Position numbers and translations under genes: made by a program
Assembly: GCA_027382625.1 (NCBI GenBank)
Contig: JAJKFJ010022214.1
Location: 28,501-92,500 of the forward strand
Origin: Tetmemena sp. SeJ-2015
Lineage: Eukaryota; Ciliophora; Spirotrichea; Sporadotrichida; Oxytrichidae
Length of the DNA: 64,000 bases
Reading direction: 5' to 3'
Part shown: piece by piece, positions 1 through 11,873 of the stretch
How positions within the stretch are numbered: the first letter of the stretch is position 1
How the letters are laid out: the number at the start of each line of letters is the position of its first letter
Notes under the pieces: model-generated
The model's database searches: none
What the model saw: the letters and a program-made list of their open reading frames with translations, nothing else
What the model was told of the DNA's origin: nothing

Positions 1-893
1 TTAAATTGCCATCACAAATTGAGGATTCAGCCAAAGTGCACAGGATCATTGTTTCTCCCCTTGAGATGAGATTCCCAATGATACCCATATTGCTGGGGTT
101 TTTAGATAATAAAATTAATAATTAGAGATTTTATTTAAAAATATATCAATAAAAACAACAATGTAAGCTGATTGACTTGGATTTGCTAAAATATAAACTA
201 AAATTATTTGACTATAATAGAGGAAAAAAGTTTTTTTTAGAGAAGGAGTTCATAGTATCTGAGAAACAGAATGGTTTATAGGAATTATTAAAAGTTAGAC
301 ATGGTTTTTCTTAATTATCGGACTTATAATTACACTTTTTAAAAAAAATTAATTTAATTTCGCAAATTAAAAAACCTCAAACCCGGGGAGGAGTTCGAAC
401 ACCGTCCTCCATATAAATAGACTTCGCTCCGCTCAATGGTATTCCTACTATTGAGTCTGATTTATGATTGGAGGACGGTGTTCGAACCCTCCCCGGATTT
501 GAGGTTTTTTAATTTGCACAATTAATTAATTTATTTTTAAAAAGTGTAATTTATAACGTCCGATAATTAAGAAAAACCATGTCTAACTTTTAATAATTCC
601 TATAAACCATTCTGTTTCTCAGATACTATGAACTCCTTCTCTAAAAAAAACTTTTTTCCTCTATTATAGTTCAAATAATTTTAGTTTTTATATTCTTTAG
701 CAAATCCAAAGTCAATCAGCTTCACATTGTTGTTTTTTTAGTATGATATAATTTTTAAATAAAGTATCTCTAAATTCAAATTAATTTTTATTATCTAAAC
801 CCTAGCAATATGGGTATCATTGGGAATCTCATCTCAAGGGGAAAAACAATGATCCTGTGCACTTTGGCTGAATCCTCAATTTGTGATGGCAAT
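1..893. repeat. Giant near-perfect palindrome (fold-back element)
   Basis: The left arm (about 1-413) is repeated in inverted orientation at about 475-893, around a unique centre of roughly 60 bp. The outer end reads AATTGCCATCACAAATTGAG, and its reverse complement ends at 893. The innermost part contains GTTCGAACACCGTCCTCC and its inverse, so the stem runs right to the loop. The arms differ by small indels and substitutions, so this is a diverged repeat and not a copied read. No coding frame is convincing. It looks like a non-autonomous fold-back or MITE-type element. The left end coincides with the window edge, so a target duplication cannot be checked. Confidence 0.85.
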
Positions 894-894
894 T

Positions 895-1115
895 ATATTA
901 GGAGGTTGCATTTATGAATAATTGGCACCTGCCACATTAAAGTTCGGTTAACTCCATCGGGAGAGCAGATAGAGGGTCCGAAAGGATAAAGTCCACCTAA
1001 TTTTGCAAGCGCTATCCAATGAGCCCTAGACCCCCCCCAAAAACACTTTTCTCAACTGCCAGGAGATTGAAGAGCTACAAGGGGAAAGCAGATCGATAAT
1101 AGATAACGAACATTA
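895..1115. other. GC-richer unidentified segment
   Basis: This stretch is clearly richer in G+C than its surroundings and contains short self-complementary pieces around 930-1000. It abuts the right end of the palindrome. I see no family zinc motif, no long reading frame and no tRNA or rRNA signature. It could be part of a structured RNA or a fragment of another repeat. Confidence 0.3.
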
Positions 1116-1119
1116 ACAG

Positions 1120-2320
1120 CAGTAGTTTTAAAAAAAAAATTTTCGCTAAATCAAGTTTAAAATTTTTAGTTATATAATTTTTATTTCAAAAAAATTTTTT
1201 TAAAAAATCCTTTTTTTTAAAATTTAAAAATTAATTATTTTTTTTTTAAAAAAATCATTTTATAAATGTATCCAATTAATTCAAAATTTAGTTTGAACTT
1301 AAGTTTTTTTAAAAATCAATTGTTTAATTTTTTCCCTTTAAATTTAAATTTTTTGAATTTAAACTTTAATTTTATTAAAATATTTGCAGTTTAAATGTGA
1401 TCTAAATTATTCAATCTAATAGAATAAATGAAATATGATAGTTAAAAAATAAAATAACTTATTGATTTTTAAAAAAAAATTTTATTTTTTCGGGTTAATT
1501 TTTACTTTGGTTTGGAAGGGAACTTTTACTGTAAAATTTTGGGGACTGTTTTTTTAAACTTTTTATAGAATTTTTTAGGGGGTTGGGAATAGTTACATTT
1601 TTTTTCAAAGGAGAAAGGGGGATAATTGGGGGAATTTTAAAAAATAAAGTACAAATACCCTTTTTTAAAAAAGTTTTAGGGAATTTTTGCTTTTCCCAAG
1701 GGGTTTCAGTATAAATTTTTTTCTTTTTAAAAAAGGGGAATTATTTTTTTTAATTTTTTTCAAAAAAAAACTGAAAAGTTTTTTTAAAAATTTTTAATAT
1801 AAAGTTTTAAAAAAATAAATTATTGAAAATTAATATTTCTTTAAAATTTTTTTTTTTCTTTTTTGTTATTTTAGTTATAACCCATTATTTAATTTTAAAA
1901 ACTTAATTTTTTATTTTAAAATATTCAAAAGTTAAAATTATTTTAAAATTTAAAATTTAAAGGAATTAATTTTTATTATTTGTAAATTTTTAAAAAAAAA
2001 TTCGGGGAAAAAATTCAAACCCCTTTTAAAAAAAGAAAAAAATTTTTAAAAATTTTTTTTTCCCTTAAATTTTTTTTTTTAAAAAGATAAAAAATTTAAT
2101 TTGGTTTTAAAAAATTAAAAGGGTCCTTTTTTCTTTTTAAAATATTTTTTAAAAAATTTAAAATTTTAAATTTTATTAAATTCAAGTTTTTTTTTTAAAA
2201 AAAATTTTTAAATTTTTAAATTTAAAAAATATATTTTAAATTGAAAATTTTTTTTATATATTGATAGGTTAAATTTATATTTTAAAATAACAAAAGTGTA
2301 CTTTTAAAAATTTTTCAAAC
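1120..2320. repeat. Homopolymer-rich low-complexity DNA
   Basis: Runs of A, T and some G dominate, with no reading frame of interest on either strand. The texture, blocks of 5-10 identical bases, differs from the other intergenic DNA here, so assembly or base-calling error is possible. I see no gene. Confidence 0.6.
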
Positions 2321-2321
2321 A

Positions 2322-2452
2322 AATTTGGGGGGGAGGGGGGGGAAGAGGGGGGGAGGAAGGGGAAAAAGAGAAAGAAAAGAGGGGGAGGGGAGAGAGAGAA
2401 AGAGAAAGAAAGAAAAGAAAAGAGAGAGAGAGAGAGAGGAAAAGAGAGAATG
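2322..2452. repeat. Polypurine (GA/GGA) microsatellite
   Basis: About 130 bp of almost pure purine on the plus strand, G-rich first and then AG/AAAG repeats ending in (GA)n. Open frames on both strands here are by-products of the repeat. It may form triplex or slipped structures. 2460-2870 is AT-rich and empty. Confidence 0.85.
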
Positions 2453-2932
2453 GGGGTCTCATCTATTAAACCTTTTCTTGTCAATTTTTCTTTTTAAAAA
2501 TTTAAATTTTAAAATTGGGAAAAATGTTTGTAAAAATAATAAGATTTAATTTTTATAAACTGAAAGGGGGATTAATAATTAAAATGTAAAAAAAAACATT
2601 TATTTTTAATAAAAATAATTAAAAAAGAAGTAAAGTAAAAGAAATTTTAAATTAATATCAATTTTTTAAAAAAGGGCCTTTGACTAAAATTTGAAAATAG
2701 TTTTATCCCTTTAAATCACATTTTAATAAATTAAAATCCCTTAATTTAAATTAAAATTTTTTTTTTAAAAATTTTGTAATCTTAAATTTTGATCCTCATG
2801 GTAATTTTGAAATCTTTTTTCGTGATCATATGAAATATTTAGCATATTTTTTCCTATTTGAGCGTTTTTTCAAAATATTTTGATCTTAAAGTGGGTGGGG
2901 TGTGAACTTCCATCCCTCCTCCTAAAATTATT

Positions 2933-3763
2933 ATGGTGATTTTGTTAAAACTATAGAAATCTTCAATTTGCTCTGAGTGCGGGCGATCTAGCTCTACCAA
3001 TCTTCACATTTACGAAGAAATGGAGAACTCCATGCATATATAGTAGCTCTTTGACTCTAATGCAAAACATAATATTCAAATGTGCCTTTATTGTGATGAA
3101 TGTCTCAGAAATGTTTTACCAAGAAGTAATTAATATTTGAATCAGTAGATTAAGGAGTTTGAAAGCAATAATTTGAAATTTAAAAATGAAGGAATCGAAC
3201 GACAAAAACTTATTTAACAGTTGAATAAAGATGTAGATATTCTGAAAGATAGCCTTGAATAAAAAAGTAAAGAGGTAAGAGAGTACCAGGATTTGGTTGG
3301 GAATAAGCAATGCAAATATCTTTTGTAACAAATTAATTTTTAAGAGATATAGGAACTGTTCATGTGCATGAAAGAGCTTTCATTAGAAATAAAGGAGTAA
3401 TACAGTGAAGAAATCTAGTCTGAGCTTTTTAAGTTCGATAATTCTGAAGAGAGCTGTGAAATAATTGTCTAGACTTTCAAAGATACTCTAAAGAATTTAT
3501 TATGCAATATTTTAAATGTAATTGAATAGAAGATTAGCAAAGACATAAAGGTCAATTAATAAAATGAAAGAAAGATTAAATAATTGCACACAAAGTTTTT
3601 AAAGAAATATGAAGAGGCAATTGATGATGGAATGAGCGAAGTTCACCAAAAATTTAGTAATTACTTACTTCAATAATACAACGAATAAAAAATCAAAGGG
3701 AAGAAGAGCTCTCTCGAGAAAGTTCAATTTATTAAAGAAATGACAAATAAGCTTCTTAATTGA
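2933..3763 (+). CDS. Zinc-module/coiled-coil family protein, type 1, intact
   Basis: A complete 276-residue frame from ATG to TGA, with many in-frame TAA/TAG read as Gln. The N-terminal module has C13xxC16, H25 and C54xxC57 ('LYCDEC'). A coiled coil spans about 65-125. The middle signature 'INFQEIQELFMCMKELS' is followed by 'EIKEQY'. The helical C-terminus contains 'KFSNYLLQQY' and ends 'IKEMTNKLLN'. This arrangement is shared with the genes at 13.5, 16.8, 22.7 and 29.9 kb. Function is unknown: a cysteine module ahead of a coiled coil suggests an oligomeric adaptor, which is inference. There is no signal peptide or membrane segment. It has no in-frame TGA, so it is probably functional. Confidence 0.88.
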
Positions 3764-4016
3764 ATAATTAAATATAAATTTTAATTTTATTAGAGATTAT
3801 CTGTTTAATTGTATTGTTAATATAAAATTTACTTGAGTTCAAATATTCTTAAGATTTAATTGGAAGGTTAAAATAACTAAAATACATTTATGGAGTGAAA
3901 TAATTTTTTTCATTTATTTGTAAGAATTGAAGCTCAAGAACATAAATCCTAAATTATTTAAAGAGTTTAAGAACTTTAAAAATCTCCTGTGGGCTTAGGA
4001 GGCGCGTACCAAACCT

Positions 4017-4548
4017 TGAAGTAGCAAATAGAAGTCGCACATTGCCTCCATTGAAATCTAGGAGACTCAAAAATACTAAAAAGCTGGCAAGTAAACTCTA
4101 GGATATCCTGCCTCTGACGCGAAATAATATTCAGATGGCATTTATTAGAATAATTCCAATATCACCATTGAAGACCTTAATCAATGCCAAACACTAACCT
4201 TTCGTAGCACCTGAGTTCACTTGACAATTTAACATTATCATAATCCTTGTGGGAATCAGGGATCCAACTTGAGGAGTAGTTTTCTTCTCGCACAGATTCG
4301 GGTCTCACCTTAACCCTCACTCCCTTTTATTAATCATATGCAAATATTTTTCATCGGCAGATTACTAAACTATATCTCCTCAAAGAGAATAAAATGCAAC
4401 GCGAAAGAGTCTCTGAATAATAACCTTCAAATTTTCATCCCCAATCAAATCGGCTTGTGCCAAATAAAAAATCCTATTTTAAAACTTTCAAATTTACTAA
4501 ATAACTCAATTTTAAATATCTCATTCCAAAAATAGGAACAATTGATTA
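4017..4548 (+). pseudogene. Coding relic of unknown family
   Basis: The segment is richer in G+C and in Pro/Ser/Cys codons than the flanks. One frame (4017-4211, closed by TGA) reads 'IASIEIQETQKYQKAGKQ' and 'QTLGYPASDAKQYSDG', which looks protein-like, and a second open stretch follows to about 4548. There is no start codon in frame and no family cysteine pattern. I do not recognise the source. It may be an old fragment of an unrelated gene. Confidence 0.35.
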
Positions 4549-4552
4549 TTTT

Positions 4553-4564
4553 TTGAATATTTAA
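4553..4564 (+). promoter_or_regulatory. Upstream box TTGAATATTTAA
   Basis: An exact TTGAATATTTAA lies 66 bp before the ATG at 4631. The same or a near-identical word recurs at a similar distance ahead of most family genes on both strands, so it is a candidate core promoter element. Confidence 0.55.
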
Positions 4565-4630
4565 AAAGTATGAGGATATATATATTTGTATGTATGATTT
4601 ATTTATTATAATTATACTTTTTTAAATAGA

Positions 4631-5467
4631 ATGTTGTTCATTAACATTGAGAACCCTTTTCGCTAAATTAAATGCCAGATATGTAAATAATAGACAAACG
4701 ATAATGAAGAATAGCTTCATTGCTACAAGGATTTCAAATGGAATTCTAATGAAAAGTATTTCGAGAGACAATTAAACTAAAAGTACAGATTACTTCATAA
4801 CAGTGAGATTGAAATATATTGCAGCAAATGTCTCCATAAAACTTTGTTAGCACAGTTGTATTTCAAGGAAATTGCAGAATAGCAAAAATACAAAATAGAG
4901 AGACTCGAAGCTTAAAATATAGAATTCACAGAAAGGATCAAAATTTTGGAGAGAGATATTCAAATTAGAGACTAGAAGCTCAAATAATACGAAGAGCACC
5001 TTGCAATTTAAGACTTTGAAAATAGAGCCAGATCTATTGACTTTAAGGTTGTATCCTAACTCTTGTCTTGCATAAAATAAAGTTCTCTTATCTTTAAGAG
5101 TATTTATCAAGACGATATCTGTTTAAAGCTTGAACAAAATGCGATTACTGATCCAACATTTAAAGAGCTCAATTCCAAATTTAAGGATATTTTCCACTAT
5201 GTAATTCAAGAGAATTTAAAGCAAGCTCAAATGTTTATTTCCAAGGATTTGGATGATTGCAGATTATATGAATAAAGCATGATACATTAAGAAGATGAAT
5301 TCAATCACAAATTATTGAATATTTTTAAGGAGGATGTATTGGATGAAGAATTATTGAAAGATTACAGAGAACAGAGAAAGAATAAAATCAATATTTTTGA
5401 AAAGGAAAAAGTACTTGTTGATATCATTCAAATAAAACAAATGGTTTAGAAGTAGCTTATGGAATGA
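4631..5467 (+). CDS. Zinc-module/coiled-coil family protein, type 1b, intact
   Basis: A 278-residue frame with no internal TGA. The zinc module has C15xxC18, H30-C31 ('LHCYKD') and C64xxC67 ('IYCSKC'). A coiled coil follows from about 75 to 125. The middle region differs from type 1: instead of 'FMCMKELS' it reads 'VVSQLLSCIKQSSLIFKSIY'. The C-terminal part has 'EEDVLDEELLKDYREQ' and ends 'LMEIR'-like with 'QKQLME'. The closest relatives in the window are the genes at 8.2 kb (minus) and 20.0 kb. The start is the first ATG after an AT-rich leader, 66 bp after a TTGAATATTTAA box. Role unknown; a structural or scaffold protein is the cautious guess. Confidence 0.87.
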
Positions 5468-5469
5468 GA

Positions 5470-7335
5470 ATTTTGAAGACGAAAAGTATTTGAAAATAAA
5501 GTAGGAGCACAGCTTTTATGGGAATGTAAATGAGTATATGTGGCGGCTAGGTTGGAGTAATGTGATAAATTAATTAATTAAAAAAATTTTAAATAAATTT
5601 TTCTTATAATTTAAAATAATATATAGTGCATAATAATTTAGAGGTTGATTTAAATTCTAGGTAAAATAAGCTCACATAAATTTATAGTATTAATCTTAAA
5701 CTTAATTTTTATAGTTTAAAAATTGGAAGCACATATATTTGAATTTAAGTTTAAAAAATAATTGAAAAAAATTTATATAAGTAGATCATTTAATAGAAAT
5801 TAAAATAAAGAATTAAATTATTACATTAATATAAATGATATGAACGAAGCATAATTTAGAGAATATATAAATATATCATAATAATTCTTGGAATTCTTTC
5901 TAGTTCATTAATTTAAATGTGGCTCAAATACGATTATATAATCATTGGAATTAATAATCAAGATTTTTTTTGAATGATTTGAGGCTCAATAGGGATTTAT
6001 TTTAAAAGAATCGATAAATAATTTCAATTTTACATTAAAATTTCATAATGACTGAGTGCGCAATTCATAATCACTTCTATCTTCTCTAATGATACTCTTT
6101 TAAAGTATTTCAAAAAGAGGTTAGTAAACCATTTCGCTTTTTATCTTATTTTGAAGGCACTAATTGAGTTGGGCCCTATTTCACATAAAATAACCCATGA
6201 TTTTTTTATTAATATGGTTTTTTTAGATAATATCATAGACAAGATGAAACTCCTCAACATGAAACTGATACTTAGAATAGAGCTGAGTTAATACGGAAAG
6301 TTAGCAAGAATTAACAAAATATTATAAGTAAGTCAATACTTTATTTCATAATAAGCTTAATATCAAAGGGAAAAAGTAAGTATAATTGATAAGAGTCAAT
6401 ATATCTGCAAAGAATTCAAATAAAAAACAAAATCTTAAACAAAGAAATTAAACTAAACGCCAAGACAAGCAAAATACTCTAAGTTAGAAATAATTAAATA
6501 AATAGATTTGTTTAAATATGATCACAATTACCTTATAGTATTTGAGCTGTAAATTAATTTTTATTAAAATACTGTTATATTAATTATAGAGTACTGAAGA
6601 GATAATTTTAGCAAATAAATTTAATTAAGAATTGACAAATTTTAAGTTAAATATAAACTTCTTTTATTTTTTACTTCAACAAGCTTTATCAAATTATAAG
6701 ATAAATATCGCAAACAAATTAAGTCAAAACAAAAATTTCATTGAAGATATTTATCGAAATATGTCTTTGGAATTGTTACTTATTAACTTATTAATTAAAG
6801 TCCCCAAAATTTTATTAGAATATATATAATATGTTTTCTTTTTCAAATAATGAAGCACTTAAAATTATTTTCTACCTTCAAACTAAATCAATAAAAATAG
6901 GTTATAAATGTTTATTTCATGAAAATTTATTTTCATCTGTTCCTTCTTAATTTCACAGCGTTTAAAATAGGGCTTAAAATAATAAATATTATTCGTTTTG
7001 TATTTAAAAGTTCAGCTTATCACAAAATTGTTTCATATCCATGATAAAGTAACCACTTTTTAATAATATGAAATTAATCTTTCTTAGGTTATTCATTGGA
7101 GAAAGCGCTATCTCCAAATCTTTGAAGGAAATATTAATGTTAAGTTAAACGAAAGATATTTAAATAATTGTCTAAATAAGATTATTGGTAAAGTTTAAGT
7201 GGTTGAATTCTTTAAATATTTAAATAAAATTAATATTATCATAAAATTAATCTATTTAGAAAATAATTAGAATATGTTCTACTTCTTAGTAAGCCTTCTT
7301 TGATCTTTCAGATTTGAACTAATTAAAAATTCTGA
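5470..7335. other. AT-rich intergenic, no gene seen
   Basis: Nearly 1.9 kb with frequent TGA on both strands in the ciliate code. The best open stretch, near 6632, lacks an ATG. Short patches resemble decayed AT-rich spacer only. Confidence 0.5.
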
Positions 7336-7338
7336 TTA

Positions 7339-8175
7339 TCACTCATAAAGTTGCTTTTATGTCATTTCACCCACTAACATTATTTTGCAAATGACTTTCT
7401 CTTTCAGATTTATCTTAAGATTATCAATTTAGTTTTGAGAGAAATTTTTGAATTATGAATCATCCAAGACCTTGTCCTCAAACAGATTTTTGTACTGGTG
7501 ACTTACTTCTTGATCGAATGCTCTCAATTTATTCTCATTTTCTCTGCATTACTTTAGATCCTTCATAATCATCTTCTCAGCCTCAGTTAAAACTTCTAAA
7601 ATGTACCCATGAAAGCCATTTCTGAGACTCTTGCTTATTTCTTTAAAAGAATTTTAGATATTGTCAAAAAGTTTTAATTTAGAGCATTCCTCTTCATTTT
7701 TATAAATGCCTTATATTTCACATGCGACTTCTTTTAGGCAAGTTACAAGTTGGATTAGATCTTTAATGTTCAAAGATCTAACTAAAGACACGCCATCTGA
7801 ATTTATAGTCAATTCCTAGAAATGGTTAATTTGCTAGTTTCTTGTTTGGATCTCTAGTTCCATCGCTTGAACTTTCTTGTTGAAACTTTAAATCTGAGAT
7901 CTTTGATTCTCGATAAGTTGATTGCTCTCTCTAATTATGCTTTATATGTAAGGCTGCGTTTTTATGAATTGCTAAAAGCATTAGCTGCAGTAAGCTTTAA
8001 CTTCTTTGTCTTTAAGTTCTGAGTAGTTTGTGTTTTCATATTGACTTTGGCATTTTTAATTTATGCCCCTTCATTAAGTAGAATAGAAATGGAAAAATTC
8101 AGTTTAATTGCACTGCTTGCAGGTATCGCATTTAACTACTCCTGACTCATTTCCTGTATTAATTTTTAAAACCAT
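7339..8175 (-). pseudogene. Type 1b family gene with one in-frame TGA
   Basis: Reads ATG (8175) to TGA (7339) over 279 codons in one frame, with one internal TGA at 8073-8071 in the zinc loop. The first half-site is 'VKCDTCKQCN', then 'FFHFYST'; the second is 'AYCSQC'. After that come a coiled coil, a middle 'SLNIKDLIQLVTCLKEVA', and a C-terminus with 'FEDKVLDDSQFKNF', much like the genes at 4.6 and 20.0 kb. The only gene on the minus strand left of 47 kb. A TGAATATTTAA box lies about 54 bp upstream. It is either a young pseudogene or a gene in which this TGA is read through or removed. I class it as a pseudogene only because of that codon. Confidence 0.75.
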
Positions 8176-9596
8176 TTTAAATTTATTATATTATAATTTC
8201 TATAACTCACTCTCTTAAGTGTATTTTATGAATATTTAAAATCTAATTTAAAATATAAATATATTAATTAAAAAATACTAATTCCCATTATTTTATCAAT
8301 TAGGTTAAATTTGAACATAAATTTAATTTAATATGGCAATATAAAATTAATTTATCCATTTTTAAATTTTATTTTAAAAACTTAAAACTTTATAATTAAT
8401 TTACTCTTATCCTCATTTACTTTTTTGTGTAAATTTTTTTCTCAATGTAAAATAATTATTTGAAGTTAAATTTCCTTTTTAAATTATAAATGAAAAAATT
8501 AAAATATTAATTATGTTTTTATAATTGCTTATAGATTAAGAATGAATTATGATTTATATGCATTTTTAGTGTGGTAGTTAGAATCATGGATTCAACTTCT
8601 AAGTCTATTTAAACTCTTTATGCTAAATCTATTTTTGCTTTTCCAGCTTTTAAATGATACTTGCAATTAAAAAATGCTTAATTTATGCTTTTTTTTTGCT
8701 ATTTCTGATAGTTATATGCGAAAGTTCATTCGTCATTAAATTAACTTTTGTAAAATATGTTGATAATTTCTTAAATTAAGTAGTATTTTTAAGGCTTTTT
8801 CTGCTCTCCTTAAGCTCATATATTCGCTTCACTTGGAATTAATCATTGCAATAATATTTATGTCCTCAACTATATAATTTATCCTTTAACTATTTGGCAT
8901 GAGCAACTTGAGGGAGTCTCAATTTTTAAATTGTCTGCACCTTTTCCAAAAGGACTCCACCTTCTCTTATTAAGATTTTTAGTGCACGTGTAAATATAGT
9001 ATTTTATATTTGTTAAATTATAAATAGTTTAAAATTAATATTAAAATATTCCGAAATTATAATTACAAAAATATATATCCATATATTATAAATAAATATA
9101 ATTGCATATCTTTAATAAATAAAATATAATTATAATTTATTTGCAAAACATAATTTAGTGAAGATAAATTATATTATAATAAATAAAAATAAAAAATAAA
9201 AACTATATCCAAGATATTATTACTTGTCCAAATTATAACGTAAATTAAGTTATAACAAGTAATAAAATTACAATAAGATTTTGGTATTTCTTAATTTTGA
9301 ATATAAAATTTGATAATTAAATCTAAAAAATAATGATCTTTGGAATTTTTAGGATTAATTTTTTTTCAAAGATTAAAGTTATGAAAGAGATAATGGAATA
9401 AAGTTGGGCAAGTGTATCATATTTTGTTATTGAGATAGCAATTTGTGATGTTTAAAATAAAATGAGTAAATCTTATGATTTATAGAACAGGTGAAGTTGT
9501 AAGATTAAAGCATTTTTTATAACTGACTTTATGCAATAGTTCAAACTTTATTATTTAAATTAATACTCTGCATCAAGAAAATTCTTAGCTATAATA
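8176..9596. other. AT-rich intergenic, no gene seen
   Basis: Divergent spacer between the minus-strand gene at 8.2 kb and the plus-strand gene at 9.6 kb. It contains the upstream box of the former at about 8229-8240. No further coding frame is supported. Confidence 0.5.
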
Positions 9597-11872
9597 ATGA
9601 GTCTTAGAATAGATTTATCAGTTAATAAATATCAGAGTGTAAAATGCTCCAGATGCGATATAATTCATTCATAAAATTAATAATTACACTGCTATTATTC
9701 AACTAACATAACAACAGAGAATCCACAAAATTTTAAGTATTATGAATTAGAAAATAAATTATTGGGCTTTGGGGGGGGGCCTTTCCTCGTCATCCACTTT
9801 TTTCATGAAAATATGAAAAATCACTGTCCAGCCCAAAATTAGCCAAAAACACATATTTTTTAGTCCTAATTCAATTTCAGGGAGGCTATCCTGATCATAT
9901 TCTTTAATTTAGAAAAAAAATAAGAACCTTCAAGAAATTATTCATTTATAATTTATTAATTTATAAAGGAATAACAATATCATAAAATTAAGTCGATGCA
10001 TTCACATATTGAGGATATCTAATGTATTAAATTTATTCAAAGTACTCTAAATCTCCATATCATAGTATTTGAGTTTTCTTCGTTTTAGTTCTTTTAAAAA
10101 CATAATCTTAGCTAAAAATTATATCTGAGTCAATATTTTTTTATAAATACGTATTTTTCTTTGGTTCCATTATAAATATGCAATCCAATTTACTCTTGTT
10201 CTCTTTTAAAATATTTTATAATTGAATATCATTCCTTTGCTTTTAAATAGCTTAGAGCATGCTTAAATATATTTCATCTTAACATTAAATGTCTTTTTTA
10301 GCATTGATAGTTCTCGTGGTTATCTTTCATCTTATGTGTTTAAAACATATTTTTATTTTATTCTAAAAAAACTAATATGACTATACAGTTGGCTTAAAAA
10401 TAACTTTTTTTGTCTTACTGCTTTTAAAAGTCAAGCTCTATATTCTAAATTAAAGAATATGATCAGGATAGCCTCCCTGAAATTGAATTAGAACTAAAAA
10501 ATATGTGTTTTTGGCTAATTTTGGGCTGGACAGTGATTTTTCATATTTTCATGAAAAAAGTGGATGACGAGGAAAGGCCCCCCCCTGGGCTTTTATTGCG
10601 ACAAATGCTTGACAAAGATATTGAAAAGGTAAAATTATTTCATTATAAATTAAAAAAATAAAAATCAAGGCATTTTTAGTTAAAAGAATGGCTATATTCA
10701 GAAATCTTAAGAGTAAAAAGCGAAAATGGTTTTGATTATATACATATTTTGGTAATAAGCCAGTAGTGTATTAGAATATCTAATTAATGGTTGACTCTTA
10801 AGAAGCGCTAAATTAATTATCTACTCGAAGCTAGGACTCTTATCTTTTCTATCTGAATTTTGTATAAATAGCTGTACTATTTAAATACCGAAGTGTTTTA
10901 GCGGGCAACAATATGGATGTTGCTACCTTTACCTAGGCGGCATCTCAATTGAGAAAAGTATTTAGGATAAGATTTTTAAATGCCTCTCGTTATTTTTATT
11001 AAAAAAATCTCACGTATCAGAGTGAAGTTACTAAGTCTAACAAAAATAATCTCTTGCTTTTAATCTAACTTTAATATCCTCCTACTGAAATTTGGTTTGA
11101 GCCTTCCATCGAGCTAAATGAGGGATTAATATTGAGACTCTATCTAAAAATTATGTCAAATATCCTTAGATATCTTGAGTTTGAATTGTTCTATGTGTCC
11201 CTGCAGGGCTTTAACTAATTCGACTAAATATATTAAATTTGAAATTATTTCAAAGACTTATTTGATGATCAAGAATAATAAATTAATGAGCTCACTGACG
11301 AGAACCAAACTTTGAAAAATACAATACAAACTTAGAATTAAAATATAGAGAATTTGAAGAACGAAATAAAGGAAAAAGATGAAGAACTTAGTGGATATGA
11401 GAAGCTTATCTTTGACTCGGATTGTGAAGAATTAATTCAAGGATTAAATTTGAAAGGGATAACTAAAATCATAGTATCAATTTCAGAATTATCCGAAGAG
11501 GTGAAAGAATTATACGAAGATGACTATCATTTTTAAATTTACAAGTATTCAGATTTTGAATCTGCAAGTGAAGTTTTGAATCAAAGTTTATAGACTATGA
11601 TGTTAAAATAAATAGAGAGCATGGCGTCTGAAGTTGAAAAGGAATTGAAAAAAGATATAAAGAAATGCAAAACAAGAGAGTCTAAGCTCAATGCATTTCA
11701 AGATCAATTTCTTAAATAATACCAAAATTTGCTTGATGATGGAACTGTAGATATAGAAGAGTTTAATCATTTTATATTAGCTCAATAGAATAAGAGGAAG
11801 ATTAATCCTAAGGAAACCATATTGGAGTAACTTGGATCACTCAGAGAAAAAGCTCATAAATATCTTAAATGA
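9597..11872 (+). CDS. Type 1b family gene interrupted by two excisable inserts
   Basis: Coding blocks 9597-9770, 10594-10642 and 11253-11872 join to 843 nt, a 280-residue protein with no internal TGA. That is exactly the family length. Block 1 carries C17xxC20 and H31-C32 and stops one codon before 'YCDKC' (C60, C63), which opens block 2. Removing 823 bp (an 815-bp TIR element plus one copy of its 8-bp repeat TGGGCTTT) joins 'LLGF' to 'YCDKC'. Removing a further 610 bp bounded by the 11-bp repeat AAATTATTTCA joins 'ILKRQNYF' to 'KDLFDDQEQQ'. Block 3 has the coiled coil, 'ISELSEEVKELYED', and the C-terminus ending 'SLREKAHKYLK'. Both inserts break the frame if left in. The clean repair implies DNA (or RNA) excision in the expressed copy. 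No TTGAATATT box was found upstream. Confidence 0.8.
9771..10585. mobile_element. 815-bp TIR element, copy 1 (inside a gene)
   Basis: Starts with a run of nine G then CCTTTCCTCGTCATCCAC, and ends with the reverse complement and eight C. The terminal inverted repeats are about 150 bp each. TGGGCTTT lies directly on both sides (9763-9770 and 10586-10593), an 8-bp target duplication. The internal part has no transposase-like frame, so it is non-autonomous (MITE-like). An 8-bp duplication is typical of hAT-like and some other superfamilies; the superfamily is inference. It has the same length as the copy at 14507-15321. Confidence 0.9.
10632..11241. mobile_element. 610-bp IES-like insert with 11-bp direct repeat
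   Basis: AAATTATTTCA occurs at 10632-10642 and again at 11242-11252. Excising one repeat plus the intervening DNA rejoins the reading frame exactly. The insert holds in-frame TGA and a somewhat GC-richer core (around 10890-10950). I see no terminal inverted repeat and no splice acceptor that restores the frame, so a pointer-bounded IES fits better than an intron. Confidence 0.7.
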
Positions 11873-11873
11873 A

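Noticed and set aside
380..500. tRNA gene suggested by GTTCGAAC words in the palindrome
   Set aside because: The flanking bases do not form a T stem and there is no D arm or anticodon arm; the words pair with each other across the palindrome.
2275..2549. Open frames on both strands over the purine tract
   Set aside because: They are produced by the GA/GGA repeat itself; no protein-like composition or homology.
6632..6852. Open frame of about 70 codons
   Set aside because: It begins with TTG, has no ATG, no upstream box and no relative in the window.
10629..11252. Interpreting the 610-bp insert as a GT-AG intron
   Set aside because: A GTAAAA donor is present, but no nearby AG acceptor gives an open frame; joining at the 11-bp repeat does.
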